DNA of 64,000 nt from an uncultured Cellvibrionales bacterium (GCA_913031145.1 CAJWCO010000011.1:1-64000); one strand, 5' to 3'. Shown: positions 9,564 to 19,675, numbered from the stretch's first letter. The notes: generated by a model from the letters alone, not told the origin. Made by a program: numbers and translations.

Positions 9564-10014
9564 ATTGTTAACGTGAGCGCGGGATCAATTGCTGCATCGC
9601 GCCTCTTACCCGTCGATCAACGAACAGAATAGAAAACATATAAGGATGCGTGGCAAATTGCTCGTCTCGCGGTTTTTGACTGCGGCATATCGGAACTTTA
9701 TTGATAGTTAAAGCTTTATGTGGCTTGTTCGCCACTGTTATTTTGCTGGCTGTTGCAGCACTTTTGCTGATAAAACACGGCTTCTGAGATTGTATTCGAG
9801 CGCCGTTTGCGGATGAACCAAACTAACGAGGCAACTGAGCGACGGCTTTGTGAGAACCTGTCCGCGTGAGTCAAAACAAAGGCGATTCAACTCTAGCAAC
9901 ATACCAAGGTTGATGAAGAGCATTAAAACACGCTGGGTGGCGCAGCGTTTACCTGCCCATAGCAGCGCAAAATTCGGGTTCTAATACTGACCGCGTTTAT
10001 GGCTTGAACTCCGG
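9564..10014. other. Gene-poor stretch between msrA and the SRP RNA
   Basis: About 450 bases with no conserved protein or RNA that I recognise. The only ORF with a protein-like pattern is the tiny membrane ORF at 9701-9787. The antisense ORF at 9738-9923 has no recognisable features. No convincing terminator was seen after msrA. Confidence 0.6.
9701..9787 (+). CDS. Possible 28-residue single-pass membrane peptide
   Basis: TTG at 9701 opens a 28-codon ORF with a short basic N-terminus (MIVKALCG), a continuous hydrophobic segment of about 18 residues (LFATVILLAVAALLL) and a charged end (IKHGF). The pattern fits a small inner-membrane protein. A weak GGA lies at 9692-9694. No homologue is known to me and chance cannot be excluded in a stretch of this length. 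Confidence 0.25.
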   Translation: MIVKALCGLFATVILLAVAALLLIKHGF

Positions 10015-10043
10015 TTGCAACACGCGCGTAAACGCTGGATAAT
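10015..10043 (+). promoter_or_regulatory. Sigma-70 promoter of the SRP RNA
   Basis: TTGCAA at 10015-10020 and GATAAT at 10038-10043 are separated by exactly 17 bp. Transcription would start near 10050, just before the SRP RNA. A strong promoter is expected for an abundant stable RNA. Confidence 0.75.
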
Positions 10044-10055
10044 CATGCGGGTCAA

Positions 10056-10170
<115 letters not shown>

Positions 10171-10281
10171 CATTCGATTGATAACGGTCTGATATTACAG
10201 GACTCGCATTGCTCCTCTGTGAGACGCAGCGCGACGATGATTGAGACTACAAATTATGCCAGCAGATAGGAACATGTTTGA

Positions 10282-11991
10282 ATGAGCTACCAGGTGTTGG
10301 CGAGAAAGTGGCGGCCCAGATATTTTTCAGAAATGGTGGGGCAGGAGCATGTTTTACAAACGTTGAGTAATGCTCTGGACAATAACCGTTTACACCACGC
10401 CTACCTTTTTACGGGTGATCGTGGTGTGGGTAAGACAACGATCGCGCGAGTATTATCGAAGTGCTTAAACTGTGAAACCCGAATTCAGTCTGTACCCTGT
10501 GGCGAATGTTCTAGCTGTCGTGAAATCAGCGAGGGCCGTTTTATTGATTTGATAGAAGTGGATGCCGCATCGCAGACAAAAATTGAGGACACGCGCGACT
10601 TATTAGATCGAGTGCATTATTTGCCTACTCGAGCGCGTTACAAAATCTATTTGATCGACGAAGTTCATATGTTGTCGCGGCACAGCTTTAATGCGCTACT
10701 GAAGACGCTTGAAGAACCGCCCGCGCATGTTAAATTTTTATTGGCGACTACCGATCCGCAAAAACTTCCCGTTACAGTATTGTCGCGATGCTTACAGTTT
10801 AATCTCAAAAACCTGAGCCCAGAAAAAATTGCGGGCCACCTCGGATTCGTTTTAGGGGAAGAGAGTATTCCCTTCGATAAAATTGCCCTGGGAAGTCTTG
10901 CACGAGCGGCTGAAGGGAGTATGCGAGATGCATTGAGTCTAACTGATCAAGCCATTGGTTACGGCAACGGCGAAGTACGAAGTAACGCCGTACATGCTAT
11001 GTTGGGAACGATTGAGCGTAGCCATGTAATGGGCATTTGCCAAGCACTGGCGCTGGGCAATGGCGTGGCGATGCTCGCTTGTATAGAGCAGATGGCAGAG
11101 CATGCTCCTGATTATAGGGCTGCGCTGAGTGACATTTTATCGCTATGGCATCAAGTGGCAATTCTACAAGCGGTGCCTGAAGGGCTTGACTCGTCTGCAG
11201 AGGGCTATGCAGGCCTTGTCGATCTCGCTGAGCAGGTGAGTCGCGAAGATACGCAGCTCTATTATCAAATGTGTTTGATGGGACGGCAGGACCTTAAGAT
11301 GGCGTCAGACGAGCGTGTCGCCTTTGAGATGGTCATGCTGCGAGCCTTGGCTTTTAAGCCTAAGCGGGGGTCGCCGATCAAGGTGAGTAAAGAGCATAAA
11401 GTGACGTCAGGGACGGCCTCGTCAGCGCGGGTGAATCTGGGAGAAAGCGCAAAGATTAATAGCCTAGAAGCCGCCTCTTTAGCGCCCCCTATTACTGATG
11501 CGAGCGTTACCCAACTGATTCCAGTGCAAAATCCACCTGCACCATTGCAGCGTTCCTCTGCGGTAGACGGAGTGGCGCTAGATGCATTATCACCCGATAC
11601 GTGGCTCACGATTCGCAGGCAGGTCAAGATTGCTGGGTCGTTGGGTGAAATTGCCAGTCACTGCGTTTTCTCCGGCCAAGATAGAAACACTCTGCTTTTT
11701 ATTTTAAACGCTGAACATGGGAGCTTTTTAACAGATGCTCATCAAGATGGCTTGAGCGCTATTTTAGGCGATTACTTTGGAGCACCCGTGCAAGTAAAAA
11801 TTAGCTTGGGTGAGGCCTCTATCGAGACACCGCGTGAGGCTGATCTGCGCGAATCTAAGCAGCGGCAAGATGACGCCGTGGCGACACTGAATGATGACCC
11901 AGAGATTGTTAAATTTAAGCAGGTATTTAATGGTACATTAGATATGGCTACGGTGGTTTCCAAGGAGAAGATTGGCAGTGAATATCAATGA
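10282..11991 (+). CDS. dnaX: DNA polymerase III subunits gamma/tau DnaX
   Basis: Clamp-loader ATPase. Walker A GDRGVGKT is at residues 45-52, a zinc module follows (CLNCET...CGECSSC), then DEVHMLS (Walker B) and the sensor/arginine-finger region SRCLQF. After the clamp-loader core comes a low-complexity linker and a C-terminal tau region. At 569 residues it is shorter than E. coli tau (643). I saw no A6G slippery heptamer near the expected site, so a separate gamma form by that frameshift is not supported. It overlaps ybaB by up to 20 bases. Confidence 0.96.
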   Translation: MSYQVLARKWRPRYFSEMVGQEHVLQTLSNALDNNRLHHAYLFTGDRGVGKTTIARVLSKCLNCETRIQSVPCGECSSCREISEGRFIDLIEVDAASQTKIEDTRDLLDRVHYLPTRARYKIYLIDEVHMLSRHSFNALLKTLEEPPAHVKFLLATTDPQKLPVTVLSRCLQFNLKNLSPEKIAGHLGFVLGEESIPFDKIALGSLARAAEGSMRDALSLTDQAIGYGNGEVRSNAVHAMLGTIERSHVMGICQALALGNGVAMLACIEQMAEHAPDYRAALSDILSLWHQVAILQAVPEGLDSSAEGYAGLVDLAEQVSREDTQLYYQMCLMGRQDLKMASDERVAFEMVMLRALAFKPKRGSPIKVSKEHKVTSGTASSARVNLGESAKINSLEAASLAPPITDASVTQLIPVQNPPAPLQRSSAVDGVALDALSPDTWLTIRRQVKIAGSLGEIASHCVFSGQDRNTLLFILNAEHGSFLTDAHQDGLSAILGDYFGAPVQVKISLGEASIETPREADLRESKQRQDDAVATLNDDPEIVKFKQVFNGTLDMATVVSKEKIGSEYQ

Positions 11992-12295
11992 GTTAATGAA
12001 GCAAGCTCAGCAAATGCAGAGTAAAATGGCAACATTGCAAGAGCAGGCGGCAGAACGAGAGGTAGCCGGTGTTGCGGGTGCTGGTTTGGTAAAAGTCACG
12101 ATGAATGGTCGTCATGATGTCCTTAAAGTACAGCTGGATCCGTCGGTTCTGACGGAGGAAAAAGAGTTTTTAGAAGATCTTCTGGCGGCAGCAGTGAATG
12201 ATGCAGTCCGTAAAGTCGAGTCTAGCAGTCAACAAGCCTTGTCGTCGCTGACCGGCGGTATCGATTTGCCTGCCGGCTTTAAAATGCCCTTCTGA
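11972..12295 (+). CDS. ybaB: Nucleoid-associated protein YbaB/EbfC
   Basis: Small dimeric DNA-binding protein of the dnaX-ybaB-recR cluster. The N-terminal helix [28 protein letters not shown] and the central [19 protein letters not shown] are diagnostic. AAGGAG at 11961-11966 could serve TTG 11972 or GTG 11978; both lie inside the dnaX 3' end. Translational coupling to dnaX is likely. Confidence 0.95.
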   Translation: MAVNINELMKQAQQMQSKMATLQEQAAEREVAGVAGAGLVKVTMNGRHDVLKVQLDPSVLTEEKEFLEDLLAAAVNDAVRKVESSSQQALSSLTGGIDLPAGFKMPF

Positions 12296-12310
12296 CGAAC
12301 TGGACTTTAA

Positions 12311-12904
12311 GTGTACGGACCCTTAATAGACGGATTAATAGAACGCCTTCGGTGCCTTCCGGGAGTGGGGGCTAAATCGGCTCAGCGCATGGCGCTTTAC
12401 TTGTTAGAGCGCGACAAACCTGCGGCCGAGCGGCTAGCACAAACGTTGCTTGAAGCCGTCGCCAAGGTGAACCGGTGTCAATACTGCCGAATGCTTACTG
12501 AGGAGACGGTCTGTCGAATCTGCAGCGGTAGTCGAAGAAACAAGCAAATTGTGTGCGTGGTGGAGTCACCTGCAGATCTCTACGCAATTGAGCAAGCGGG
12601 AGGGTTCCTCGGTATTTATTTTGTTCTCTACGGGCACCTGTCACCAATTGATGGCGTCGGCCCAGACGTTTTAGGCATACCCCAGTTACTTGATCAGCTT
12701 CAGAAAAATCAGGTGGAGGAACTTATCTTAGCGACTAATTTAACCCTAGAAGGCGAGACCACAGCTCATTTTATTGGCGACAAGGCTCGGGCGCTTAATG
12801 TTAAAGTGTCGCGTATTGCCTATGGGGTTCCAATGGGTGGAGAGCTTGAGTATGTTGATGGTGGTACGCTCAATCTCGCACTAGAAAGTCGGAAATCGCT
12901 TTAA
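12311..12904 (+). CDS. recR: Recombination protein RecR
   Basis: Works with RecF and RecO to load RecA at gaps. The helix-hairpin-helix motif LPGVGAKSAQRMA is at residues 16-28, the C4 zinc finger uses Cys56, Cys59, Cys68 and Cys71, and the Toprim domain contains VVESPADLYAIEQAG. 197 residues is typical. GTG start. The order dnaX-ybaB-recR is one of the most conserved bacterial clusters. Confidence 0.97.
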   Translation: MYGPLIDGLIERLRCLPGVGAKSAQRMALYLLERDKPAAERLAQTLLEAVAKVNRCQYCRMLTEETVCRICSGSRRNKQIVCVVESPADLYAIEQAGGFLGIYFVLYGHLSPIDGVGPDVLGIPQLLDQLQKNQVEELILATNLTLEGETTAHFIGDKARALNVKVSRIAYGVPMGGELEYVDGGTLNLALESRKSL

Positions 12905-12905
12905 T

Positions 12906-14018
12906 ATGAGCGTTTGGGTTGACAGTGATGAGGCACTGGCGGAAGTCTGTGCTCGGTTACACCGTTTAGAGGCTGTGGCGCTAGACACAGAATTTATCAG
13001 GACAGAAACCTTTTTTCCGAAATTAGCTTTAATACAACTCTCTGACGGTCATACGTGTTGGCTCATTGACGTTTTATCGGTTTCAGCTTATGCCCCACTC
13101 AAAGCACTGTTGCAAGAATCCGAATGCGTCATTATTTTGCATGCCTGTGCGGAAGACCTCGAAGTATTACAGCATGCGCTGGACATTCGTCCGCAGCGAA
13201 TTTTTGACACTCAACTCGCTGCGAGCATCGTCAATACGGGCTTTTCGATGGGTTATGCTAACTTGCTAGAAACGTTGACTGGCGTTCACTTAGACAAACA
13301 AGAGACGCGCTCCAATTGGTTAGCACGGCCGCTCTCAGCAAAACAACTAAATTATGCAAGCGACGATGTTCGACATTTACATTCAATCTATCAGTTCCTG
13401 AGTGCCAAGTTGCATACACTTGCTCGCCAGAGTTGGTTTGACGAAGATATGCGGGAGATGAGGATCTCAGTCTTTGCGCGACAAGAACTTGGCGGCTATC
13501 ATCGGAGAATAAAAGGCGGCCATCGATTGTCGCTTGTATCACTCAGGGCGTTAAAGCGGCTCTGTGATTGGCGGGAGCAACGAGCTCGAAAAGTCGATAA
13601 GCCGAGAGGGCATCTGATAAAAGATCCGGTATTACTCGGACTGGCATCGTGCATGCCCGAAGACAAAAAAGACCTGTATGCCATAGAGGATTTTCGAACG
13701 CGTGACGTAGCCCGATTTGGTGACGAAATTATTGAGCAAATTGCACTGTCTCTCGAAGACCCCATGATTCCGGATTTGCCACAACCTCTGGCGCGAACGA
13801 GCACGCCCATGTTAAAAGCTATGCGTCAAGGTCTGAGCGAGTTCGCCGAACGTGAGTCCATTCCGATGCAATGTTTAGCCTCAAAAAAAGAACTTGAAAG
13901 TATTGTGCGTAGTCTTGATGTGGGTTGCTTGGAGTGGCCAAATAGATTTCTGGCGGGCTGGAGAGCGCAACTCGTCAGGCCAGCGATTCAAAGATTGATT
14001 GACGAGAAGGGCGTTTAG
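12906..14018 (+). CDS. rnd: Ribonuclease D
   Basis: 3'-5' exoribonuclease for tRNA 3'-end maturation. The DEDDy motifs are visible: ALDTEFIR (Asp27, Glu29), HACAEDLEVL, FDTQLAA and YASDDVRHL. An HRDC domain follows (LKRLCDWREQRARKVDKPRGHLIKD). 370 residues is standard. It starts 1 base after recR and its stop overlaps the first start codon of ycgL, so recR-rnd-ycgL-ycgN may be one operon. Confidence 0.94.
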   Translation: MSVWVDSDEALAEVCARLHRLEAVALDTEFIRTETFFPKLALIQLSDGHTCWLIDVLSVSAYAPLKALLQESECVIILHACAEDLEVLQHALDIRPQRIFDTQLAASIVNTGFSMGYANLLETLTGVHLDKQETRSNWLARPLSAKQLNYASDDVRHLHSIYQFLSAKLHTLARQSWFDEDMREMRISVFARQELGGYHRRIKGGHRLSLVSLRALKRLCDWREQRARKVDKPRGHLIKDPVLLGLASCMPEDKKDLYAIEDFRTRDVARFGDEIIEQIALSLEDPMIPDLPQPLARTSTPMLKAMRQGLSEFAERESIPMQCLASKKELESIVRSLDVGCLEWPNRFLAGWRAQLVRPAIQRLIDEKGV

Positions 14019-14299
14019 TGATGCGCCTTTGTGATGTTTTTGCGGTGGCCTGTAAAGCAGAGATGTACTTGTTCGTACTCCGCGTAGAGGGTCTTGAGCG
14101 CGTGCCAGAGGAGCTCTTGCATCGGCTTGGAGAGCTTCGTTGCGTTACGACGTTCGAACTACAAAATGATAAGAAACTGGCGCGGGCGGATATCAATGAG
14201 GTTCGGAGGAAGATCGGCGAGTGCGGTTATTACCTGCAGATGCCGCCCGCCGCCCCTTTGTTCGGGAATGCGTCTGACAAGTCTTTGACGTTGCCATGA
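14018..14299 (+). CDS. ycgL: YcgL domain protein
   Basis: A 93-residue protein of the YcgL family (MYLFVLRVEGLERVPEELLHRLG...LARADINEVRRKIGECGYYLQMPP). Function unknown; the fold is a small alpha/beta domain. The start is GTG 14018 or ATG 14021. Its stop overlaps the ycgN start by 4 bases (ATGA). The rnd-ycgL-ycgN order supports the call. Confidence 0.9.
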   Translation: MMRLCDVFAVACKAEMYLFVLRVEGLERVPEELLHRLGELRCVTTFELQNDKKLARADINEVRRKIGECGYYLQMPPAAPLFGNASDKSLTLP

Positions 14300-14748
14300 C
14301 GACGTCTTTAAATGATCCATTTTGGCAGGTTAAGAATCTTGACGAGATGACTGAAGCAGAGTGGGAATTGCTTTGCGATGGCTGTGGGAAATGCTGTCTG
14401 GTTAAATTAGAAGACGAAGATACTGGTGAAATCTACCATACTAATGTGGTGTGTAAATTACTCGATCTTGAGGCGTGTGAATGCAATAATTATCAGCATC
14501 GGCAGTATTTTGTTGATGATTGTCTTAAATTGATACCCAGCAATATAGGCGAGCTGACTTGGTTACCAAACAGTTGCGCTTATCGGGTGATAGCGCGGGG
14601 AGAAGAGTTACCGCCTTGGCATCATTTAGTGACAGGATGTCGCGAAGATGTCCATAATTGGGGAATGTCGGTGCGGGGTTGGGTATCGTCAGAGTCAGAT
14701 GTTTCGGACAGACACATGCAGGACCGTATCATTCAGTGGGTGGATTAG
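14296..14748 (+). CDS. ycgN: YcgN family cysteine cluster protein (UPF0260)
   Basis: 150 residues with the N-terminal WELLCDGCGKCCLVKLEDEDTGE cluster (Cys27, Cys30, Cys33, Cys34) and further cysteines (CKLLDLEACECNNY, DDCLKL, NSCAY), the layout of the YkgJ/UPF0260 cysteine-cluster family that probably binds a metal or Fe-S cluster. Biochemical role unknown. Confidence 0.92.
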   Translation: MTTSLNDPFWQVKNLDEMTEAEWELLCDGCGKCCLVKLEDEDTGEIYHTNVVCKLLDLEACECNNYQHRQYFVDDCLKLIPSNIGELTWLPNSCAYRVIARGEELPPWHHLVTGCREDVHNWGMSVRGWVSSESDVSDRHMQDRIIQWVD

Positions 14749-14750
14749 GC

Positions 14751-15143
14751 ATGTATTCAGCAGAAAATTACTTTTGGGGCTGGACCGTTTACACGTTTGG
14801 TGTGGGCTGTGTGCTGAGTTGCCTGTGGTATCTTTTACGTAAAGTGTCGATAACGTCTTTACGCCACAATCTTTTGCTAATCGCAGTGGTCTTTTTACTA
14901 ACGCCGGTGACGGCGTATCAAGACGATTCACATTTGGCGCCGGCTTTCTTTGTGAGCCTCTACGAAGGCTGGGTGATTGAGCTTGGGTTCCAGCGCGGTT
15001 TTGCACCAATACTAGCAATGACCGTGTTGTCGCTGATGCTTTTCATAATTTCTCGAATGGTATTTGGAAAAATACGTAAGCCTCCGCGTGTGCGCGTGCG
15101 GCCGGCTTTCTCATCAGACAAGCGGCGTCGTTCCAACTTGTAG
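14751..15143 (+). CDS. Conserved-looking membrane protein, unknown function
   Basis: 130 residues from ATG 14751, 2 bases after the ycgN stop; an upstream in-frame extension exists but overlaps ycgN out of frame and is unlikely. Three hydrophobic segments are visible (about residues 9-28, 35-53 and 80-105), and the C-terminus is strongly basic (RKPPRVRVRP...KRRRSNL), which suggests a cytoplasmic tail. I do not recognise the family. Tight spacing to ycgN and yafJ (12 bases) makes co-transcription likely. Confidence 0.7.
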   Translation: MYSAENYFWGWTVYTFGVGCVLSCLWYLLRKVSITSLRHNLLLIAVVFLLTPVTAYQDDSHLAPAFFVSLYEGWVIELGFQRGFAPILAMTVLSLMLFIISRMVFGKIRKPPRVRVRPAFSSDKRRRSNL

Positions 15144-15155
15144 CGGAGGCGCACT

Positions 15156-15929
15156 ATGTGTCAGTTAATGGGCATGTCGGCCAATGTGCCGACTGACGCC
15201 CAATTTAGTTTTACTGGTTTAATTGAGCGTGGCGGTGGTACCGATATTCATCGCGACGGTTGGGGTATTGTGTTTTATCGTGGCCGCGGCATTCACGAAT
15301 TTCGTGATCCGCAACCCGGCTTTGACTCAGATATAGCGCGTTTGGTAAAAGTCAGTGGGATTAAGAGCAAAACCGTAATTAGTCATATACGCCGGGCTAA
15401 TGTGGGCAATATTCGCATTGAAAACACTCACCCGTTTGTTCGGGAGTTGTGGGGTAACTATTGGACGTTCGCGCACAATGGTCAACTGCGTGGTGCCAAG
15501 AAAGAGTTGGCATTAGGGCGTTTCCGCCCCGTAGGGACGACCGACAGCGAGCACGTTTTTTGCTGGATGTTAGGGCGCATTTCGGCGGCATTTTGCGACC
15601 GTCCAGACTCGGGCAAAAAGCTTTCGCGGTTGATTGCAGATCTGTCTGCGCAACTCAACGAATTTGGTGTATGCAATTTTCTGATGAGTGATTCCCGCTT
15701 TATCTATGCGCATTGTTCCTCGCGCTTACATTGGATTACTCGACGGGCACCTTTTGGTGTTGCGCGTTTGAAAGACCTTGAGATGACGGTAGATTTTAGT
15801 GCGGAGACTACAGAAAAAGACGTCGTTACAATTATTGCAACAGAGCCATTGACGCGGGATGAGCGGTGGCATTTGATCGATAAAGGCAAGTTGATGATAT
15901 GGAAAGATGGGCGAACCCAGTCTTTTTAG
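15156..15929 (+). CDS. yafJ: Class II glutamine amidotransferase YafJ
   Basis: 257 residues matching E. coli YafJ along the whole length: MCQLMGMSANVPTD with Cys2 as nucleophile, FSFTGLIERGGGT, HRDGWGI, ENTHPFVRELWG, FAHNGQL, RPVGTTDSEH and LHWITRRAPFG. A stand-alone glutaminase domain (DUF4261-unrelated, EgtC-like fold); the substrate is not established. It closes a run of closely spaced + genes; the next gene has its own promoter. Confidence 0.93.
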   Translation: MCQLMGMSANVPTDAQFSFTGLIERGGGTDIHRDGWGIVFYRGRGIHEFRDPQPGFDSDIARLVKVSGIKSKTVISHIRRANVGNIRIENTHPFVRELWGNYWTFAHNGQLRGAKKELALGRFRPVGTTDSEHVFCWMLGRISAAFCDRPDSGKKLSRLIADLSAQLNEFGVCNFLMSDSRFIYAHCSSRLHWITRRAPFGVARLKDLEMTVDFSAETTEKDVVTIIATEPLTRDERWHLIDKGKLMIWKDGRTQSF

Positions 15930-16009
15930 CGCGGCTCTTGTAGACTGTCGATATTAAGCGCAAACGACATCATATTGAGTTAGGTTAAAGCGGCTATAGC
16001 ACACTGGCA

Positions 16010-16037
16010 TTGAGTGGCATTAACTTTTTACTATAAT
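16010..16037 (+). promoter_or_regulatory. Candidate sigma-70 promoter for the MoxR-VWA operon
   Basis: TTGAGT at 16010-16015 and a perfect TATAAT at 16032-16037, 16 bp apart; start expected near 16044, 20-odd bases before the ATG. The -10 is strong and the -35 partial. AAGGA at 16051-16055 is the likely ribosome-binding site. Confidence 0.5.
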
Positions 16038-16066
16038 GAACCCTTTAACAAAGGAACGATCAGGTT

Positions 16067-16912
16067 ATGAAATTCACGGGTACGGACAACTATGTAGCGA
16101 CAGAGGAATTGCAGATGGCGGTGAACGCGGCGGTGACTCTGCAAAGGCCGTTGCTGATCAAGGGCGAGCCGGGTACGGGCAAGACTTTGTTGGCTGAAGA
16201 AGTCGCCAAATCACTGGGGAAACGCCTGCTTTCGTGGCATATAAAATCGACGACCAAAGCACAACAAGGTCTTTATGAATACGATGCTGTATCCCGTCTA
16301 CGAGATTCCCAGTTGGGCGATGATAAAGTGCATGATATCGCTAACTACATCAGTAAAGGAAAGCTGTGGGAGGCTTTCACAGCAGAAGACCAGGTTGTTT
16401 TGTTGATTGATGAAATTGATAAAGCAGACATTGAGTTTCCAAATGATCTGCTTTTAGAACTTGATCGCATGGAATTTTTTGTTTACGAAACAGGTGAGAC
16501 CGTTCGCGCTATACAGCGGCCAATTGTCATCATTACTAGCAACAATGAAAAAGAACTTCCGGACGCTTTTTTACGACGTTGTTTTTTCCATTTCATAAGT
16601 TTTCCAGACCGCGTCACGATGCAACGCATCGTGGACGTGCACTTTCCCGAGATTAAGAAGCAATTGGTACAGACAGCATTGGATATCTTTTTTGATGTTC
16701 GTAAGATACCCGGTTTGAAGAAGAAACCCTCTACATCAGAATTGGTAGATTGGCTCAAGTTGGTGATGTCAGACGATATCCCGGAAGATATTCTGACCAA
16801 TCGCGATGCCACAAAAGCCATACCGCCATTGTATGGCGCGTTGCTTAAGAACGAGCAAGATGTCCACCTTCTCGAGCGGTTGGCTTTTATGACCCGTAGA
16901 GAGGCGAGATAG
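16067..16912 (+). CDS. MoxR-type AAA+ ATPase
   Basis: 281 residues; Walker A GEPGTGKT at 33-40, Walker B VVLLIDEIDKAD, sensor-1 ITSNNEKELPDAFLRRCFFH. MoxR ATPases act with VWA-domain partners as chaperones that insert metals or remodel enzymes (for example CoxD for CO dehydrogenase, NorQ/CbbQ). The VWA partner follows after 9 bases. No obvious client enzyme lies next to the pair, so the target cannot be named. Confidence 0.92.
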   Translation: MKFTGTDNYVATEELQMAVNAAVTLQRPLLIKGEPGTGKTLLAEEVAKSLGKRLLSWHIKSTTKAQQGLYEYDAVSRLRDSQLGDDKVHDIANYISKGKLWEAFTAEDQVVLLIDEIDKADIEFPNDLLLELDRMEFFVYETGETVRAIQRPIVIITSNNEKELPDAFLRRCFFHFISFPDRVTMQRIVDVHFPEIKKQLVQTALDIFFDVRKIPGLKKKPSTSELVDWLKLVMSDDIPEDILTNRDATKAIPPLYGALLKNEQDVHLLERLAFMTRREAR

Positions 16913-16921
16913 TTAATTGTT

Positions 16922-18097
16922 ATGTTAATTAACTTTTTTAATGTGCTTAAGCGGGCGAATGTTCCAGTTTCGATCAAAGAATTGCTGGATCTTTTGGCGG
17001 CATTGGAGCAGCACCTGGTTTGTGGCTCGATCGACGATTTTTATCTGCTGGCACGAACTTGTATGGTCAAAGATGAAAAGTACTATGATCGCTTTGACCG
17101 AGCGTTTGGCGCCTACTTTAAGAACCTTGAGAATCTTGATGACATCATAGAGGCGCTGATCCCCGAGGACTGGTTAAGAAAAGAATTTGAACGTCACTTC
17201 AGTGATGAAGAAAAGGCCAAAATCGAAAGTCTAGGAGGGCTAGAAAAGCTCATAGAGGAGTTTAAAAAGCGTTTAGAGGAGCAAAAAGAGCGACATCAGG
17301 GAGGGAACAAGTGGGTCGGAACTGGCGGTACATCGCCTTTTGGACACGGTGGTTACAACCCCGAGGGTATCCGAATTGGTGGCCCGGGAGGCGGACGCAG
17401 CGCCGTGAAAGTTTGGGATCAAAGGCAATACCAAGATCTAGATGATTCCGTTGAGATAGGCACTCGAAACATCAAAGTGGCACTTAGACGCCTAAGAAAA
17501 TTCGCACGAGAGGGCGCGGCGGACCAGCTGGATCTCAATGACACGATTCGGTGTACTGCCCGGAATGCGGGATTACTGGATATAAAAATGGTTCCCGAAC
17601 GCCGCAATGCTGTGAAAGTTTTATTATTCTTTGATATCGGAGGATCCATGGATCCTTACGTAAGATTGTGCGAAGAGCTCTTCTCGGCAGCAAAGACAGA
17701 GTTTAAACACCTGGAATACTTCTATTTTCATAACTGTCTTTATGACTATGTTTGGAAAGATAACCGCCGCCGCCAAGATCAGCAAATAAAAACATACGAT
17801 CTGCTACACAAGTATTCAGCCGATTACAAAGTTATCTTCATCGGTGATGCCTCGATGTCACCCTACGAAATTAGCAGTCCCGGGGGGAGCGTAGAGTACC
17901 ATAACGAGGAACCTGGCAGTATTTGGATGCGCCGCATGAGCGAAACGTACGATAAGCTTATTTGGATAAACCCCGTTCAAGAGAAATATTGGCAATTTAC
18001 GCCGTCGATCACCATGTTGCGTGATTTGGTCGAAGACAAAATGTTTCCCATGACCTTAAGCGGGTTAGAGCGTGCAATGGGCACTCTTGCACGTTAG
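16922..18097 (+). CDS. VWA-domain protein (CoxE-like), partner of the MoxR ATPase
   Basis: 391 residues. The N-terminal ~110 residues are helical (GLEKLIEEFKKRLEEQKERHQ), followed by a Gly-rich stretch (GTGGTSPFGHGGYNPEGIRIGGPGGG at ~133-158) and a C-terminal VWA domain. The metal-ion-dependent adhesion site reads FFDIGGSMD (Asp238, Gly240, Ser242), i.e. DxGxS instead of the classical DxSxS; this form is common in this subfamily. Likely function is to bridge the ATPase to a client protein. It ends 72 bases before the convergent nhaB. Confidence 0.88.
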   Translation: MLINFFNVLKRANVPVSIKELLDLLAALEQHLVCGSIDDFYLLARTCMVKDEKYYDRFDRAFGAYFKNLENLDDIIEALIPEDWLRKEFERHFSDEEKAKIESLGGLEKLIEEFKKRLEEQKERHQGGNKWVGTGGTSPFGHGGYNPEGIRIGGPGGGRSAVKVWDQRQYQDLDDSVEIGTRNIKVALRRLRKFAREGAADQLDLNDTIRCTARNAGLLDIKMVPERRNAVKVLLFFDIGGSMDPYVRLCEELFSAAKTEFKHLEYFYFHNCLYDYVWKDNRRRQDQQIKTYDLLHKYSADYKVIFIGDASMSPYEISSPGGSVEYHNEEPGSIWMRRMSETYDKLIWINPVQEKYWQFTPSITMLRDLVEDKMFPMTLSGLERAMGTLAR

Positions 18098-18169
18098 CAC
18101 CGCAATGTTTCGACAGGAATCGCTCACTCTCGTCGTCTATGCACGCTCTAGCCGGGGTCGCGCAACCGT

Positions 18170-19675
18170 TTAGATCAAGTACACAACACCCAGCAGACCC
18201 ACAATGGTAAGCACGATCGTGTAAGGCAACGCCATGGCGACCATGCGCATGTAAGACAGCCCAATGAGTGGCGCCAAAGCCGATGTCAGTAAAAAGAGGA
18301 AGGCAGCTTGTCCGTTCGGTGTGGCAACGCTTGGCAGGTTTGTCCCTGTGTTGATTGCGATGGTCAACTTGTCGAAGTGCTCTCGAGTGATTTCACCCGC
18401 ATCTAATACCGCCCTGACTTCATTAATATAGACCGTTGCGACAAAGACATTATCACTGATCATTGAGAGAATGCCGTTAGCTAAAAAGAACATCCCGGGC
18501 TGACGCTCGATATCCATTGCCAATACACTCGCAATTACCGGTGAGAATAGATGCTGTTCGTGAATGACTGCAACAATCGCAAAGAAAACTACCAGTAAGG
18601 CGGTAAAGGGAAGGGCCTCTTCGAATGCATGCCCAATTTTATGCTCTTCAATAACCCCATTAAACGCAGTTAGCAGGACGATGACCGATAATCCGATGAG
18701 TCCCACGGGAGCCCAGTGAAAGGCAAGTGCGAGAACTAAAATGATTGCCACGATGAATTGCACCACCAACGCGGCCTTGTCGTTCTGAGTACGGTTTGAT
18801 TGCTCGTGCGCGCTGTGCTCCTCAAGCACTCTTCTGACATTGGCAGGTAGCTGTACCCCGTATCCGAATATGCCTAATTTTTCGGTCAAAACGCACGTGA
18901 TCAGACCACAGACGAGCACAGGCATTGTTACCGGCGCCATCGTCCAAAAGAAGGTCATAAAATCCCAGCCAGCTTTTTCAGCGATCAATAGGTTTTGTGG
19001 CTCGCCCACGACAGTGCATACCCCGCCTAGCGCTGTGCCTACGGCACCATGCATAATTAAACTGCGTAGAAATGCGCGGAATTGCTCTAATTCTTCCACG
19101 TGATCAGCCCTTACAGCGTCATCTGACGTATGGTCATGCATCAAATCAAGCGTTTCTTTGCCGCATGCTACACGATGGTAAACACTGAAAAACCCCACAG
19201 CAATCGTAATCAATACCGCGGTCACCGTTAGTGCATCCAAAAAGGCAGATAGGACCGCGCCTGCGAGGCAAAACAGGAAAGACAGAACGGTCTTTGATTT
19301 GACTCCGAGAAGAATTTTTGTAAAAACAAACAGTAGCATGTCGCGCATGAAGTAAATGCCAGCGACCATAAACATCAGCAGTAAGATCACCTGAAAGTTT
19401 GACACTGCTTCAAGGTAAACGCTCTCTGGTGATGCAAGGCCCAGTAAAATTGCTTCAATCGCCAGTAAGCCACCTGGCTGCAACGGGTAACACTTTAGCG
19501 CCATAGCCAGCGTAAAGATGAACTCCGCGATTAGGAGCCACCCAGTCACAAAGGGGTCAAACAGGGCCAATACAATGGGGTTGATGGCTAGGAAGCAAAG
19601 AATGCTTGCTTGATACCATTCTGGTGAATTGCCAAGAAAGTTTTGTCTGAATGCCTGCATTAATGATGAATTCAT
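18170..19675 (-). CDS. nhaB: Na+/H+ antiporter NhaB
   Basis: 501 residues with about 11-12 membrane segments, close to the 513 of E. coli NhaB. Diagnostic stretches include [10 protein letters not shown] at the N-terminus, [27 protein letters not shown] and [25 protein letters not shown] near the C-terminus. It exports sodium in exchange for protons, important at high salinity, which fits a marine or brackish lifestyle (inference). Transcribed divergently from nudC. Confidence 0.95.
   Translation of the reverse strand: MNSSLMQAFRQNFLGNSPEWYQASILCFLAINPIVLALFDPFVTGWLLIAEFIFTLAMALKCYPLQPGGLLAIEAILLGLASPESVYLEAVSNFQVILLLMFMVAGIYFMRDMLLFVFTKILLGVKSKTVLSFLFCLAGAVLSAFLDALTVTAVLITIAVGFFSVYHRVACGKETLDLMHDHTSDDAVRADHVEELEQFRAFLRSLIMHGAVGTALGGVCTVVGEPQNLLIAEKAGWDFMTFFWTMAPVTMPVLVCGLITCVLTEKLGIFGYGVQLPANVRRVLEEHSAHEQSNRTQNDKAALVVQFIVAIILVLALAFHWAPVGLIGLSVIVLLTAFNGVIEEHKIGHAFEEALPFTALLVVFFAIVAVIHEQHLFSPVIASVLAMDIERQPGMFFLANGILSMISDNVFVATVYINEVRAVLDAGEITREHFDKLTIAINTGTNLPSVATPNGQAAFLFLLTSALAPLIGLSYMRMVAMALPYTIVLTIVGLLGVVYLI

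Noticed and set aside
10282-11991. Programmed -1 frameshift in dnaX
   Set aside because: No AAAAAAG heptamer lies near the expected two-thirds point. The A-run at about 10830 is in the clamp-loader core and lacks the slip pattern.
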